This document shows positions 38,457-47,765 of a DNA stretch of 64,000 bases, piece by piece. The notes below the pieces were generated by a model. The model searched no databases. It was not told where the DNA came from and saw only the letters and a list, made by a program, of their open reading frames with translations. The position numbers and the translations under genes are program-made. This stretch comes from Micavibrio aeruginosavorus ARL-13. Lineage in GTDB: Bacteria > Pseudomonadota > Alphaproteobacteria > Micavibrionales > Micavibrionaceae. Location of the stretch: the NCBI RefSeq assembly GCF_000226315.1, contig NC_016026.1, forward strand, positions 1,922,001 to 1,986,000, in the 5' to 3' direction. Positions within the stretch are counted from its first letter, which is position 1. Every line of letters starts with the position of its first letter.

Positions 38457-39311
38457 ATGAGTAGCTCTGTTCGCCTTGCATTTTCTGCCGATTCCGCCGC
38501 TGGAGCCGCACCCGCGCCCGCGATCAAACGCCGTTCCCTGACCGAAGCTTTTAACGCCGCCGCTGCCGGTGCACCGCCGCGCCAGCCGCACGCCAATGGC
38601 GAATTGCTGATTACCGAGGCCTTTATTGCTCAGGAATCGCTGGAAAAAATCGGCAAACTCCTGCGCACGGAAATGAAGGGCCAGTTTGAAATCGGCCCGG
38701 CCAAGGATTTGGGCCGTGCCATGGCCAAGACCAAGGAAAAAGGCGATCTGGCCCTGAACTGCGATTTTAGCCGCGCCCGCGTCCTGTTGAAGGATTTGAA
38801 CCAGATTAAAAAGGCGATCGATATTTTCGGCCGCCCCGGCGAAGCCACCCTGGGCAAAGGGGCGGACGCCATGACATTGAACATTCTGGATGTCGACAAC
38901 ACGTTCAGCAAACCGAGCGCGAAAAAGCCGGGCCTGTGCAATCTGGATGTGAAAATCGCTTTGCCGATTACGCTGGATACGGGTGAAGAATCCTACCATA
39001 TCTGTGAAGTGCAGTTCCTGCACAAGGGCACCAAAGCCGTGTACGAGAAATCGCACAAGGTGTACGAGGAAGCCCGCAGCGAACTGATCCGCCGCCAGTA
39101 TTTCGAAAACGCCATGGATATGGCCGGTTGCCCGGAAACAGTCCGCAATCTGGAAAAGAAATGGCATGCATCAGACAAGAAATACAATGACTTGATGCAA
39201 AAGCGTGGCGAGCTGAACACGGAAATCGCGGCCAAGCTGGGCTTGGACACGCTTCGCGGATACCAGCCATGCGAATCCCGCATGCCCAAAAGCTTGCAGT
39301 GCAGCATGTAA
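38457..39311 (+). CDS. Hypothetical protein with a RelA/SpoT-like nucleotidyltransferase fold
   Basis: A 284-residue protein; the first 45 residues are Ala/Pro-rich. The middle (about 50-210) follows the layout of RelA/SpoT-type synthetase-like domains: NCDFSRARVL with D103 and R106, then DVDNTF at 145, GLCNLDVKI at 159, an E-V-Q strand at 184-187, and KSHKVYEEAR at about 198. In that family the last two form the acidic active-site strand and the helix with a conserved histidine. The catalytic set looks incomplete, so synthetase activity is doubtful. No signal peptide. An AAGAGTA...GGGAG-type leader lies upstream. Function unknown; see findings. Confidence 0.5.
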   Translation: MSSSVRLAFSADSAAGAAPAPAIKRRSLTEAFNAAAAGAPPRQPHANGELLITEAFIAQESLEKIGKLLRTEMKGQFEIGPAKDLGRAMAKTKEKGDLALNCDFSRARVLLKDLNQIKKAIDIFGRPGEATLGKGADAMTLNILDVDNTFSKPSAKKPGLCNLDVKIALPITLDTGEESYHICEVQFLHKGTKAVYEKSHKVYEEARSELIRRQYFENAMDMAGCPETVRNLEKKWHASDKKYNDLMQKRGELNTEIAAKLGLDTLRGYQPCESRMPKSLQCSM

Positions 39312-39359
39312 AGGGTATATGACCTGCGTACATTTTAATGACGCAGACGGCATATACAG

Positions 39360-39698
39360 ATGACCCCGCATATCAAGGAATATTACCGCATTGGCACCGA
39401 GCGCATCATCCTGGTGATGACGCCGGAACGCCGCGCCTTGCAAGCATGGGTCGCCGATGAAGAACAGAATGCCCTCCTGCGCAAAGATGTCCGCATCATT
39501 GATATTCAACACGGCGATGGCGAACCGCTGACCCAGGATATGTTTGACGCGTTTTGCATGGAACACAAAATCGACTCGTCCATTCCAGACCGCTCCATTG
39601 CCCTGTCCTTCCGCCTGTCTTCCGCATCGACCACCACCATCAATATCGTCCCGACACCATCTGTTTATACACGCCCGGTTTTTCACCCGGCCCCGTAA
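39360..39698 (+). CDS. Hypothetical protein
   Basis: A 112-residue soluble protein, no recognised domain; Ser/Thr/Pro-rich C-terminus. It starts 48 bases after the RelA/SpoT-like gene and may share its transcript. Ends before a genomic repeat and terminator. Confidence 0.5.
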   Translation: MTPHIKEYYRIGTERIILVMTPERRALQAWVADEEQNALLRKDVRIIDIQHGDGEPLTQDMFDAFCMEHKIDSSIPDRSIALSFRLSSASTTTINIVPTPSVYTRPVFHPAP

Positions 39699-39726
39699 CA
39701 AATCTTCCTCATGCACACTCCCCCGC

Positions 39727-39794
39727 TGTCATTCCCGTGAAAACGGGAATCCATGGCATGGATTGTATGGATTCCCGCCTGCGCTGGAATGACA
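39727..39794. repeat. Intergenic hairpin repeat (TGTCATTCCCG-type)
   Basis: A 68-base imperfect inverted element starting TGTCATTCCCG and ending GGAATGACA, with internal GGAATCCATGG and ATGGATTCCCG arms. This matches the general form of dispersed intergenic hairpin repeats seen in many proteobacteria. Only one copy is in this window, so dispersal is not shown here. Confidence 0.7.
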
Positions 39795-39826
39795 CAGAGA
39801 GTGAAATCAAACACCACACGAAAAAA

Positions 39827-39862
39827 AGAAACCCCGGTCATGCCGGGGTTTCTGTCTTTTAT
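39827..39862. terminator. Intrinsic terminator after alaS and the upstream gene
   Basis: A perfect 11-bp stem (AGAAACCCCGG with CCGGGGTTTCT) with a five-base loop, A-run before and T-rich tail after. It lies between convergent stops. Confidence 0.85.
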
Positions 39863-39874
39863 TGTTCGTGATGA

Positions 39875-42547
39875 TTACGATGCCAGTTGTTGCTCAATCG
39901 CGTTCACGGCATCATTCGCGGCATCGGCGTTCGGACCACCGCCCTGCGCCATATCGGGACGACCACCGCCACCCTTGCCGCCCAGCACCTCAACCCCGGT
40001 TTTCACCAGATCAACGGCGCTGACCCGTGCTGTCAGATCATCGGTTACACCAACGACGATGGACGCTTTGCCATCATCCGTGGCTATCAGCGTAATGACG
40101 CCGGAGCCGATTTTCTTTTTCAAATCATCAACCATCGGCTTCAGATCCTTGGCCGGGAACCCCTCCAGCACGCGGGAGGTAAACTTCACCCCACCGATAT
40201 CCTTCACATCCGGACCCGATGATGCACCCGCACCACCGCCCGTCGCCATTTGACGACGCAGGTTGGACATTTCGTTTTCCATCCGGCGACGATCATCCAT
40301 CAAGGTGCGGACACGTTCAAACACATCCGCCGGACCGGCTTTCAGAACATCGGCCACGGCCTGCAACATCTTTTCCTGATTGTTCAGGTAAGCCAACGCG
40401 CCAGCGCCCGTCACGGCTTCCACCCGGCGTACGCCGGCGGACACGGCGGATTCGGATACGATTTTCAGCAGACCAATATCGCCCGTGCGTTTCACATGCG
40501 TACCACCGCACAGTTCAACGGAATAGGATTTGTTTGCCCCATCCGCAACCGTGCCCATGGAGACCACGCGCACTTCGTCGTCGTATTTTTCGCCGAACAA
40601 AGCCATGGCCCCGGATTCCATCGCATCATCAATCGGCATGACGCGGGTCACCACCGGCGTGTTGGCGCGGATTTCTTCGTTCACCATGCGCTCGACCTCG
40701 GCAATCTGCTCCGGCGTGATCGCGGCGTTGTGGGAAATGTCAAAACGCGTTCGATCCGCCGTTTGCAATGAACCCTTCTGGGCCACATGATTGCCCAGAA
40801 CGCGGCGCAAAGCTTCGTGCAGCAAGTGGGTGGCAGAGTGGTTCGCGCGGATCGCGCTGCGGCGGTCATGGTCAACGACCAGTTCAACCGCATCATCGTT
40901 TTTCAGCGTCCCGGCCTTGACCGTACCGACATGCACGAACAATTTGCCCAGCATCTTGCGCGTGTCATTCACGGTGATTTCCGCGCCACCCGCCGTGCGG
41001 ATCACGCCCGTATCACCGACCTGACCGCCAGATTCGGCGTAGAACGGCGTCTGGTTCACCAGAATGTGAACGGTATCGCCGACATTGGCGGCATCCACCA
41101 CCGCACCATCTTTCACAATGGTGCGCACTTGGGCTTCGGCATGTTCGGTTTCGTAACCCAGAAACTCCGTCGGCCCGACCTTGTCCAGCAGGTCGAACCA
41201 GACCGCATCCATTTTCGCGTCACCGGACCCGGCCCAGTTTTTGCGCGCCTGGGCACGTTGTTTTTCCATGGCGGTGTTGAACCCATCCAGATCCACATCA
41301 ATACCACGGGCCCGCAAGGCATCCTGCGTCAGGTCCAGCGGGAAGCCGAACGTGTCATACAGCTTGAACGCGACATTGCCGCCCAACGCCTGCCCGCTTT
41401 GCAGATCGGCGGTTTCTTCGTCCAGCAGCTTCAGGCCATTATCCAACGTGCGTTTGAAACGGGTTTCTTCCAGTTTCAGCGTTTCAGAAATCAGCGCTTC
41501 AGCGCGTTTCAATTCCGGATAGGCTTCGCCCATCTTCGCCACCAATGTCGGCAGCAAACGGAACATCAGCGGATCGCGCGCACCCAGCAAATGGGCATGG
41601 CGCATCCCACGACGCATGATCCGGCGCAGGACGTAGCCACGCCCTTCGTTCGACGGCATCACACCGTCGGCAATCAGGAAGGCGCTGGCGCGCAAATGGT
41701 CCGCGATGACGCGGTGTGACGGCGCCATGGCCCCATCCGGCGACACGCCGGTCAGGTCGGCAGAATGTTCAATAATCGCGCGCAACAGATCGATGTCGTA
41801 GTTGGTGAACTTACCCTGCACCAGCGCGGTCGTGCGTTCCAGCCCCATACCCGTATCAATGGACGGTTTCGGCAGCGGTTTGCGGATATGACCGCCATTG
41901 CCGTCAGGTTCCTGTTCATACTGCATGAACACGAGGTTCCAGAATTCGAGGAAACGATCACCATCCTGATCCGCGGATCCCGGAGGACCACCAGCCAGTT
42001 TGTCACCCTGATCATAGAAGATTTCCGAGCACGGACCGCACGGACCCGTGTCACCCATCATCCAGAAGTTATCATTGGTGTTGATGCGCAGAATTTTGGA
42101 ATCGGAAAAACCAGCAACTTTGCGCCAAATGGCGGCGGCTTCTTCGTCGCTGGAATGAACCGTGACCAGCAGCTTGTCCTTCGGCATATCCAGACGCTTG
42201 GTCACCACTTCCCACGCGAAGGCAATCGCATCTTCCTTGAAGTAATCACCGAAAGAGAAGTTCCCCATCATTTCAAAGAAAGTATGATGGCGTGCCGTGT
42301 AACCCACATTGTCCAGATCGTTATGCTTGCCCCCGGCGCGGACGCATTTCTGCGCCGTGGTCGCGCGGTTATAGGGGCGGGTTTCAACACCCGTAAAAAC
42401 GTTTTTGAACTGAACCATGCCCGAGTTTGCGAACATCAGCGTCGGGTCATTATCCGGCACCAGCGAGGAAGATTGCACCACCTGGTGCCCCTTGTCCGCG
42501 AAGAAATCAAGGAAGGTCGAACGAATATCCTGAACGGTCTTGGTCAT
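39875..42547 (-). CDS. alaS: Alanyl-tRNA synthetase
   Basis: Class II synthetase of 890 residues. The N-terminal catalytic part has [11 protein letters not shown] and [18 protein letters not shown]. The editing domain has the zinc histidines [11 protein letters not shown] and the [11 protein letters not shown] motif. A C-terminal DHHA1-type part ends in a glycine-rich [15 protein letters not shown]. Full length and intact. Start ATG 42547 has the conserved [10 protein letters not shown] just after it. Confidence 0.97.
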   Translation of the reverse strand: MTKTVQDIRSTFLDFFADKGHQVVQSSSLVPDNDPTLMFANSGMVQFKNVFTGVETRPYNRATTAQKCVRAGGKHNDLDNVGYTARHHTFFEMMGNFSFGDYFKEDAIAFAWEVVTKRLDMPKDKLLVTVHSSDEEAAAIWRKVAGFSDSKILRINTNDNFWMMGDTGPCGPCSEIFYDQGDKLAGGPPGSADQDGDRFLEFWNLVFMQYEQEPDGNGGHIRKPLPKPSIDTGMGLERTTALVQGKFTNYDIDLLRAIIEHSADLTGVSPDGAMAPSHRVIADHLRASAFLIADGVMPSNEGRGYVLRRIMRRGMRHAHLLGARDPLMFRLLPTLVAKMGEAYPELKRAEALISETLKLEETRFKRTLDNGLKLLDEETADLQSGQALGGNVAFKLYDTFGFPLDLTQDALRARGIDVDLDGFNTAMEKQRAQARKNWAGSGDAKMDAVWFDLLDKVGPTEFLGYETEHAEAQVRTIVKDGAVVDAANVGDTVHILVNQTPFYAESGGQVGDTGVIRTAGGAEITVNDTRKMLGKLFVHVGTVKAGTLKNDDAVELVVDHDRRSAIRANHSATHLLHEALRRVLGNHVAQKGSLQTADRTRFDISHNAAITPEQIAEVERMVNEEIRANTPVVTRVMPIDDAMESGAMALFGEKYDDEVRVVSMGTVADGANKSYSVELCGGTHVKRTGDIGLLKIVSESAVSAGVRRVEAVTGAGALAYLNNQEKMLQAVADVLKAGPADVFERVRTLMDDRRRMENEMSNLRRQMATGGGAGASSGPDVKDIGGVKFTSRVLEGFPAKDLKPMVDDLKKKIGSGVITLIATDDGKASIVVGVTDDLTARVSAVDLVKTGVEVLGGKGGGGRPDMAQGGGPNADAANDAVNAIEQQLAS

Positions 42548-42651
42548 AGCCAGCTCATTTATGCATAAAGGGTCAATTGGACCGCCGATATTAGGCGGTT
42601 GCGGCCCAAAAATCCATGGTGAATGCGTGATTTTTACAGGGTTTTACGCCC

Positions 42652-44982
42652 TTAGCGGGCGGCGGTCAGGCGGGTCTGGCGTCCCGTATCCCCTTCGTGC
42701 CCCGTATCCATGGCCAGATACCGCGCCGGGCGGCCCGCCGTTACGGCGTCCAGCGACGGGGTCGGCTGGCCCATACGCAGGCTGTAGATCCAGTAATTGG
42801 CCAGCACCCGTTCGACATAGTTGCGGGTTTCCGGGGCTGGGATGGTTTCAATGAACAGCAGTGGGTCTTTCACATTCGCGCTGAGTCCCTCCTGCCACTT
42901 GGCCAGATTGCCCGGCCCGGCGTTATAGGCGACGGCCATATGTAGCAGATCACCCTTCACCCGGGCCAAGCCCAGCAAATGGTCCACATAACGCTGGCCA
43001 ATCTGCAGATTGACCTCGGGGTCGCGCAACTGGAACTTCCCATCCTTCTTTTTGAACCGTTCCGCCCCAGTGATGAAGCTGGCCGTTTTCGGCATCAACT
43101 GCATCAACCCCACGGCGCCGCTAGGGCTGAGGGCGAAGGCGTCAAAACGGGATTCCTGACGCGTGATGGCATGGATCAAAGCCCGATCAACACTGTATCC
43201 ATCGCGCGGTTGCCACGGCAGCAGCGGATAGAGGGCCGCATCATACAACCCCCCTTCCGGATTGGGGAACGAGGCCGCCAGCCGCATCGCCAGACCCGGC
43301 AATTTCGCATGCAGCGTATAGGCCAGCAACGCCTGGCGCAGGAATTCATCATCGCCCGTTTTGATACGAACCAGTTCCGATTCCGCCAGATGGTTTTGCC
43401 CCGCATCGACCAGCGCCATGGCCCGCCATGCACCGGGAATGGCAATCAACTTTTCAAAATGCGCCTTGGTGAATTCCGGCGAGGACCAGTTGAAATCGTA
43501 ATCCCATCCCAGCGCGCGCGTGGCAATGATACCATAGAACGTGCGCGGATACCGCGCCGCCAGTTCCAGCCACCGCGTCATATCCGCCGGACGACCGCTG
43601 CGCAAATGCGACCGGGACGCCCAATAGGCCGAGGCAGAGCGCATCCATGAATCAGCATAAGACGATGTTGCCGCCAATTCGAAATGGCGCGCGGCCAGAT
43701 TGAAATCTTTTTTCTGCCATGCCACCAGCCCCACGACCCACCCGGCCATCGGTGCGCGCGTGCCGGAGCGTGACGCCGCATCGCGGGCCAATTGCAACGC
43801 TTCATCCGGCTTACCCAGCACCAGATACGCCATAGCAATCTGGGCGCGAATCTGGTCTTTTTCCGTTGAGTCCAGACTTTCAGCGACCTTGTCGGTATTC
43901 AATTTTTTCAAAGCCCGCGTCGGCGCACCATCGGACAAATCGGCCCCGATCATGCGGGTCAGACTGCGGATCAATTTGTCCTGCCCGGCACTGCGTTTGC
44001 GGGGCGTGACATAGGTATCACCGCGGCCCGACAGAATTTGCATCACATTGGCGGGCAGGCCCGACACCGCGAGCGGGCGATCCGGTGCAGGCTCACCCTT
44101 GCCCTGCCGCGCGATGGCCAGTTTGTACATCCGGTCTGCGCCCGGGTGGTCGCCATAGGCCGACAGCCACGCGCGCAATTCCTCGTACCGTGTGCGATAG
44201 GACGGGTGCACGTAACGCTGATACAGAACATGGCCCAGCAGGCGTTTATCCTTCAACCGCCCCAGCGCGGCATCGGCCTCTTTCCAATCCCCCTCCCCTT
44301 GCGCCCGGAAGATGGTGCGATACAGGGCCACATCACCATCGCGCAACGGGTGCAGCGATTGTTCAGACGGCGGAATAACCATGGGCATGATGGAAGGCAA
44401 CGGCGGTTCAGCCTGCGCCTCCTGCACCGCGTCCACTTGCGGTTCTTGCACAGCCGGGGCCTCAACAATGACAGGCGCGGGATCGGGTTCGGGAACCTTC
44501 GGCACAACCGCCACAACCGGCTCTGGCTTTTCTTCCGGCAGCGGGGCCACAAAGGCGGATTGAGCGGTTTCAACAACGGGAGCCTGATCCGGCTTGCGGG
44601 CCGGGTATGGTGGGGCAACGGGCTTTTTAACGGGGCGAACAGTCGCCGTTTTCTTCGGCTCTGGCGTTGCGGGTTTAGCCTGTGGCGCAGGCGGCAGGGA
44701 GGCCGGAATGATGGACGGCGATACAGGCGCCGCCCCCGCCACGCCCGCGGCGGCCCGGATATCTGCCGGGTCAATATCGGGTTCATCGACGATCATCGGA
44801 ACCGGCAAGGCCACCTGTGCATCCCCCTCGCCCGCATAGATCGTGCCCAGCGTCAGGTTATAGGTACGCCCCTTAGACCCGGCGATACGGTCATCATCCG
44901 CCCGGGCAGGACTGCACGCGCCAGCATGCGCCAGCAACAGCCCCACGCCCAGCGTGACAATCAAATTCCGGTCCAATTTCAT
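42652..44982 (-). CDS. Soluble lytic murein transglycosylase (Slt-type)
   Basis: A 776-residue exported protein. A signal peptide (residues 1-27, ending ARA-DD) is followed by a proline/glutamate-rich spacer (about 80-215), long helical TPR-like repeats, and a C-terminal SLT domain with the catalytic glutamate E610 in ITRQESRFDAFALS and then GAVGLMQLMP, LQIGQRYVDHLL and AVAYNAGPGN. It cleaves peptidoglycan glycan strands with anhydro-muramic ends. The proline-rich spacer is longer than in the classical enzyme. Confidence 0.93.
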   Translation of the reverse strand: MKLDRNLIVTLGVGLLLAHAGACSPARADDDRIAGSKGRTYNLTLGTIYAGEGDAQVALPVPMIVDEPDIDPADIRAAAGVAGAAPVSPSIIPASLPPAPQAKPATPEPKKTATVRPVKKPVAPPYPARKPDQAPVVETAQSAFVAPLPEEKPEPVVAVVPKVPEPDPAPVIVEAPAVQEPQVDAVQEAQAEPPLPSIMPMVIPPSEQSLHPLRDGDVALYRTIFRAQGEGDWKEADAALGRLKDKRLLGHVLYQRYVHPSYRTRYEELRAWLSAYGDHPGADRMYKLAIARQGKGEPAPDRPLAVSGLPANVMQILSGRGDTYVTPRKRSAGQDKLIRSLTRMIGADLSDGAPTRALKKLNTDKVAESLDSTEKDQIRAQIAMAYLVLGKPDEALQLARDAASRSGTRAPMAGWVVGLVAWQKKDFNLAARHFELAATSSYADSWMRSASAYWASRSHLRSGRPADMTRWLELAARYPRTFYGIIATRALGWDYDFNWSSPEFTKAHFEKLIAIPGAWRAMALVDAGQNHLAESELVRIKTGDDEFLRQALLAYTLHAKLPGLAMRLAASFPNPEGGLYDAALYPLLPWQPRDGYSVDRALIHAITRQESRFDAFALSPSGAVGLMQLMPKTASFITGAERFKKKDGKFQLRDPEVNLQIGQRYVDHLLGLARVKGDLLHMAVAYNAGPGNLAKWQEGLSANVKDPLLFIETIPAPETRNYVERVLANYWIYSLRMGQPTPSLDAVTAGRPARYLAMDTGHEGDTGRQTRLTAAR

Positions 44983-45074
44983 GATGGGGTCTATGATAGC
45001 CTTTGGCGGGGGTCATGTCCAGCCAGAGGGGGGTTATAAAAACACTAACCCATTGTTATTGCACAAATATGACC

Positions 45075-45932
45075 CTAGAACACACCCAGAGAACGGGCCT
45101 TGGCCTGCAACATCAGCAGGTCGGCCCAGGCCGCCCGTTTATGCGCGGGGGTGCGGAGCAGATAAGACGGGTGATAGGTGGCAATAGCCGGGATCGGCGT
45201 AAATCCGGCCCGCATTTCCGCCGTTTGCGGCACATAATTATGCCACGTCCCACGCAGGCGAGAGATGGTGTCCCCACTGCCCAGCAATGATTTGGCCGCA
45301 ACCCCACCGGCAAAGACCAGCAGACGCGGACGAGCCAGCGCGATATGGCGTTCAATAAAGGGCAGGCTGACCTCAATCTCGGCCGGGGACGGGGTGCGAT
45401 TGCCCGGCGGTCGCCAGTTTAGAATGTTAGAAATATAGGCGGCGTGGGCCACATCCTCGGCCTCGCGGTTCAGGCCGATGGAGGCCAGCATCCGGTCCAG
45501 CAACTGGCCGCTGACACCGACGAAGGGTTTGCCCTGGCGGTCTTCGTCCGCGCCGGGGGCTTCGCCAATCACCATAATCGGGGCGGATGGGTTGCCATCG
45601 CTGAACACCATATTGGTCGCGGTGCGTTTCAGGGACAGGCCGTCAAAGGCGGCAATCGCTTCGCGCAATTCATCCAGCGTGTTCGCGGCCATGGCCAGTT
45701 TCAGGGATTCCGCCCGGGCCTCGCTGGCGCCGATAAAGGCGGATTCAGAAACAGCAGGGGCCGATATTGGCGTACGCGCGGTTGGAACAGAAGCGGCGGG
45801 CGCGTCCTCCACCACCGGCAATGCGGGCATCGCCGTGCGATCGACCGGGTCATCACCCAATGCGATATCCACCCCGGCATCAAGATACCAGGACAGGGCG
45901 GCTTTGTATGTCTGGCGTTGCAGATCGGCCAT
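45075..45932 (-). CDS. Uracil-DNA glycosylase, family 4-like
   Basis: A 285-residue protein. The first 95 residues are poorly conserved and Ala/Pro-rich. The C-terminal domain has the family 4/5 motifs [26 protein letters not shown] and HPSYLLR. The cysteines that hold the 4Fe-4S cluster in canonical family 4 enzymes are not at the expected places (a tryptophan and a serine stand there), as in several alphaproteobacterial homologues. Removes uracil from DNA. A monocistronic unit divergent from etfQO-like gene. Confidence 0.85.
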   Translation of the reverse strand: MADLQRQTYKAALSWYLDAGVDIALGDDPVDRTAMPALPVVEDAPAASVPTARTPISAPAVSESAFIGASEARAESLKLAMAANTLDELREAIAAFDGLSLKRTATNMVFSDGNPSAPIMVIGEAPGADEDRQGKPFVGVSGQLLDRMLASIGLNREAEDVAHAAYISNILNWRPPGNRTPSPAEIEVSLPFIERHIALARPRLLVFAGGVAAKSLLGSGDTISRLRGTWHNYVPQTAEMRAGFTPIPAIATYHPSYLLRTPAHKRAAWADLLMLQAKARSLGVF

Positions 45933-46047
45933 CGCTCTCTTAAAAACATTATAGTTGTGGTAACATCCCCAGTCTTACCGGACCCCGTCCGCAAAAACAA
46001 CACCGAACACAATACGTAAAATCAAAAAACAGCAGGAGCCTTTTGAG

Positions 46048-47691
46048 ATGACCGCGCAGCGCACAGACCGCGAATCCATGGAATATGACGTTGTCATCGT
46101 CGGGGCCGGGCCATCGGGTCTGTCCTGTGCCATCCGGTTGAAACAACTGGCGGCGGAACGCGGCACGGATATTTCGGTGTGCGTCATTGAAAAAGGGTCC
46201 GAAGTTGGTGCGCATTTAATGTCCGGCGCGGTGTTTGAACCGCGCGCGCTGAATGAATTGATTCCGGACTGGAAAGATAAGGGCGCGCCATTGCATGTGC
46301 AGGCGAAGACCGATCGTTTTCTGTTCCTGACAAAAAACAAATCCTTCCGCCTGCCCACCCCGCCGCAAATGTATAACCACGGCAATTACATCATCTCGCT
46401 CTCCATGCTGGGCCGCTGGCTGGCGACGCAGGCCGAGGAGCTGGGCGTTGAAATCTACGCAGGCTTCGCCGCCGCCGAAGTGTTGTACAACGATGCCGGT
46501 GCGGTGATGGGCGTGGCCACCGGCGATATGGGATTGGATAAAGACGGCAACAAAACCGATCATTTCGAACCCGGCGTTGAATTGCATGCCAAGCAAACCG
46601 TCTTTGCCGAAGGGTGCCACGGGTCGTTGACCAAAACGCTGATCGCGCACTATGACCTGCGCAAAAATTCGGACCCGCAGACATACGGTTTGGGCATCAA
46701 GGAAATTTGGGAAATTCCCGCCGACAAGCATAGCGAAGGATTGATCATCCACACCGTTGGCTGGCCGATGGATTCCAAAACCTATGGCGGGTCTTGGATG
46801 TATCATCTGGACAACAACCAGGTGTCGATTGGGTTTGTCATCGGGCTGGATTACCAAAACCCTTATCTGTCCCCCTTCGCTGAAATGCAGCGGTTCAAAA
46901 CGCACCCGGATGTGCGCAAATATCTGGAAGGTGGGCGTCGCATTGCCTATGGCGCGCGGTCCTTGGTTGAAGGTGGGTTCCAGTCCTTGCCGAAACTGAC
47001 CTTCCCCGGCGGGATTTTGATTGGGGATACGGCGGGCTTCCTGAACGTGCCGAAAATCAAGGGCAACCACACCGCGATGAAATCCGGCATGGTGGCGGCG
47101 GAATCATTGTATGACCTGCTCACCACCGGTGATGCCACCAGTGCGGAATGCACCGCCTATACCGACAATATCAAAGCCAGCTGGATCTGGCCGGAGTTGA
47201 AGAAGGTGCGCAATATTCGCCCCGGATTCAATTTCGGGTTCTGGATCGGCATGATCCACGCCGCGTTCCAGACGGTGGGCGGATGGTTGTTGCCCTACAC
47301 GTTAAAAAATCATGCGGATCATTCCTCACTGAAACCGGCGACCGATGATTTGAAAATTGATTATCCGAAACCGGATAACGTGCTGACCTTTGACCGCCTG
47401 ACCTCCGTGCGCCTGTCCAACACGATGCATGAAGATGGCCAACCGTCGCACCTGAAACTGAAAGACCCGTCCATTCCCGTATCCGTCAACCTGCCCCGCT
47501 ACGCCGAACCGGCCCAACGATATTGCCCGGCCGCCGTGTATGAGGTTGTCGAGGACGCAAACGGCCCTAAATTTGTTATCAACGCCCAGAACTGCGTTCA
47601 CTGCAAAACCTGCGATATCAAGGACCCCTCCCAGAATATCGAATGGACAGTGCCCCAGGGCGGCGGCGGGCCGAACTATTCGAACATGTAA
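46048..47691 (+). CDS. Electron transfer flavoprotein-ubiquinone oxidoreductase
   Basis: A 547-residue inner-membrane-associated flavoprotein that passes electrons from ETF to ubiquinone. The N-terminal FAD-binding motif VVIVGAGPSGLSCA is followed by the family's GHGGWG-like central part (ADKHSEGLIIHTVGWP), and the C-terminal 4Fe-4S segment has its four cysteines (CPAAVYEV...CVHCKTCDI). The start at 46048 has an AGGAG site; an in-frame ATG 11 codons later is possible. Confidence 0.95.
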   Translation: MTAQRTDRESMEYDVVIVGAGPSGLSCAIRLKQLAAERGTDISVCVIEKGSEVGAHLMSGAVFEPRALNELIPDWKDKGAPLHVQAKTDRFLFLTKNKSFRLPTPPQMYNHGNYIISLSMLGRWLATQAEELGVEIYAGFAAAEVLYNDAGAVMGVATGDMGLDKDGNKTDHFEPGVELHAKQTVFAEGCHGSLTKTLIAHYDLRKNSDPQTYGLGIKEIWEIPADKHSEGLIIHTVGWPMDSKTYGGSWMYHLDNNQVSIGFVIGLDYQNPYLSPFAEMQRFKTHPDVRKYLEGGRRIAYGARSLVEGGFQSLPKLTFPGGILIGDTAGFLNVPKIKGNHTAMKSGMVAAESLYDLLTTGDATSAECTAYTDNIKASWIWPELKKVRNIRPGFNFGFWIGMIHAAFQTVGGWLLPYTLKNHADHSSLKPATDDLKIDYPKPDNVLTFDRLTSVRLSNTMHEDGQPSHLKLKDPSIPVSVNLPRYAEPAQRYCPAAVYEVVEDANGPKFVINAQNCVHCKTCDIKDPSQNIEWTVPQGGGGPNYSNM

Positions 47692-47765
47692 CGTGTTGAT
47701 TTAAAACGGACATACACCCGAAATCGCGCGGGAAAACGTTAACCTTTGCGACTTATAATAAGGCC

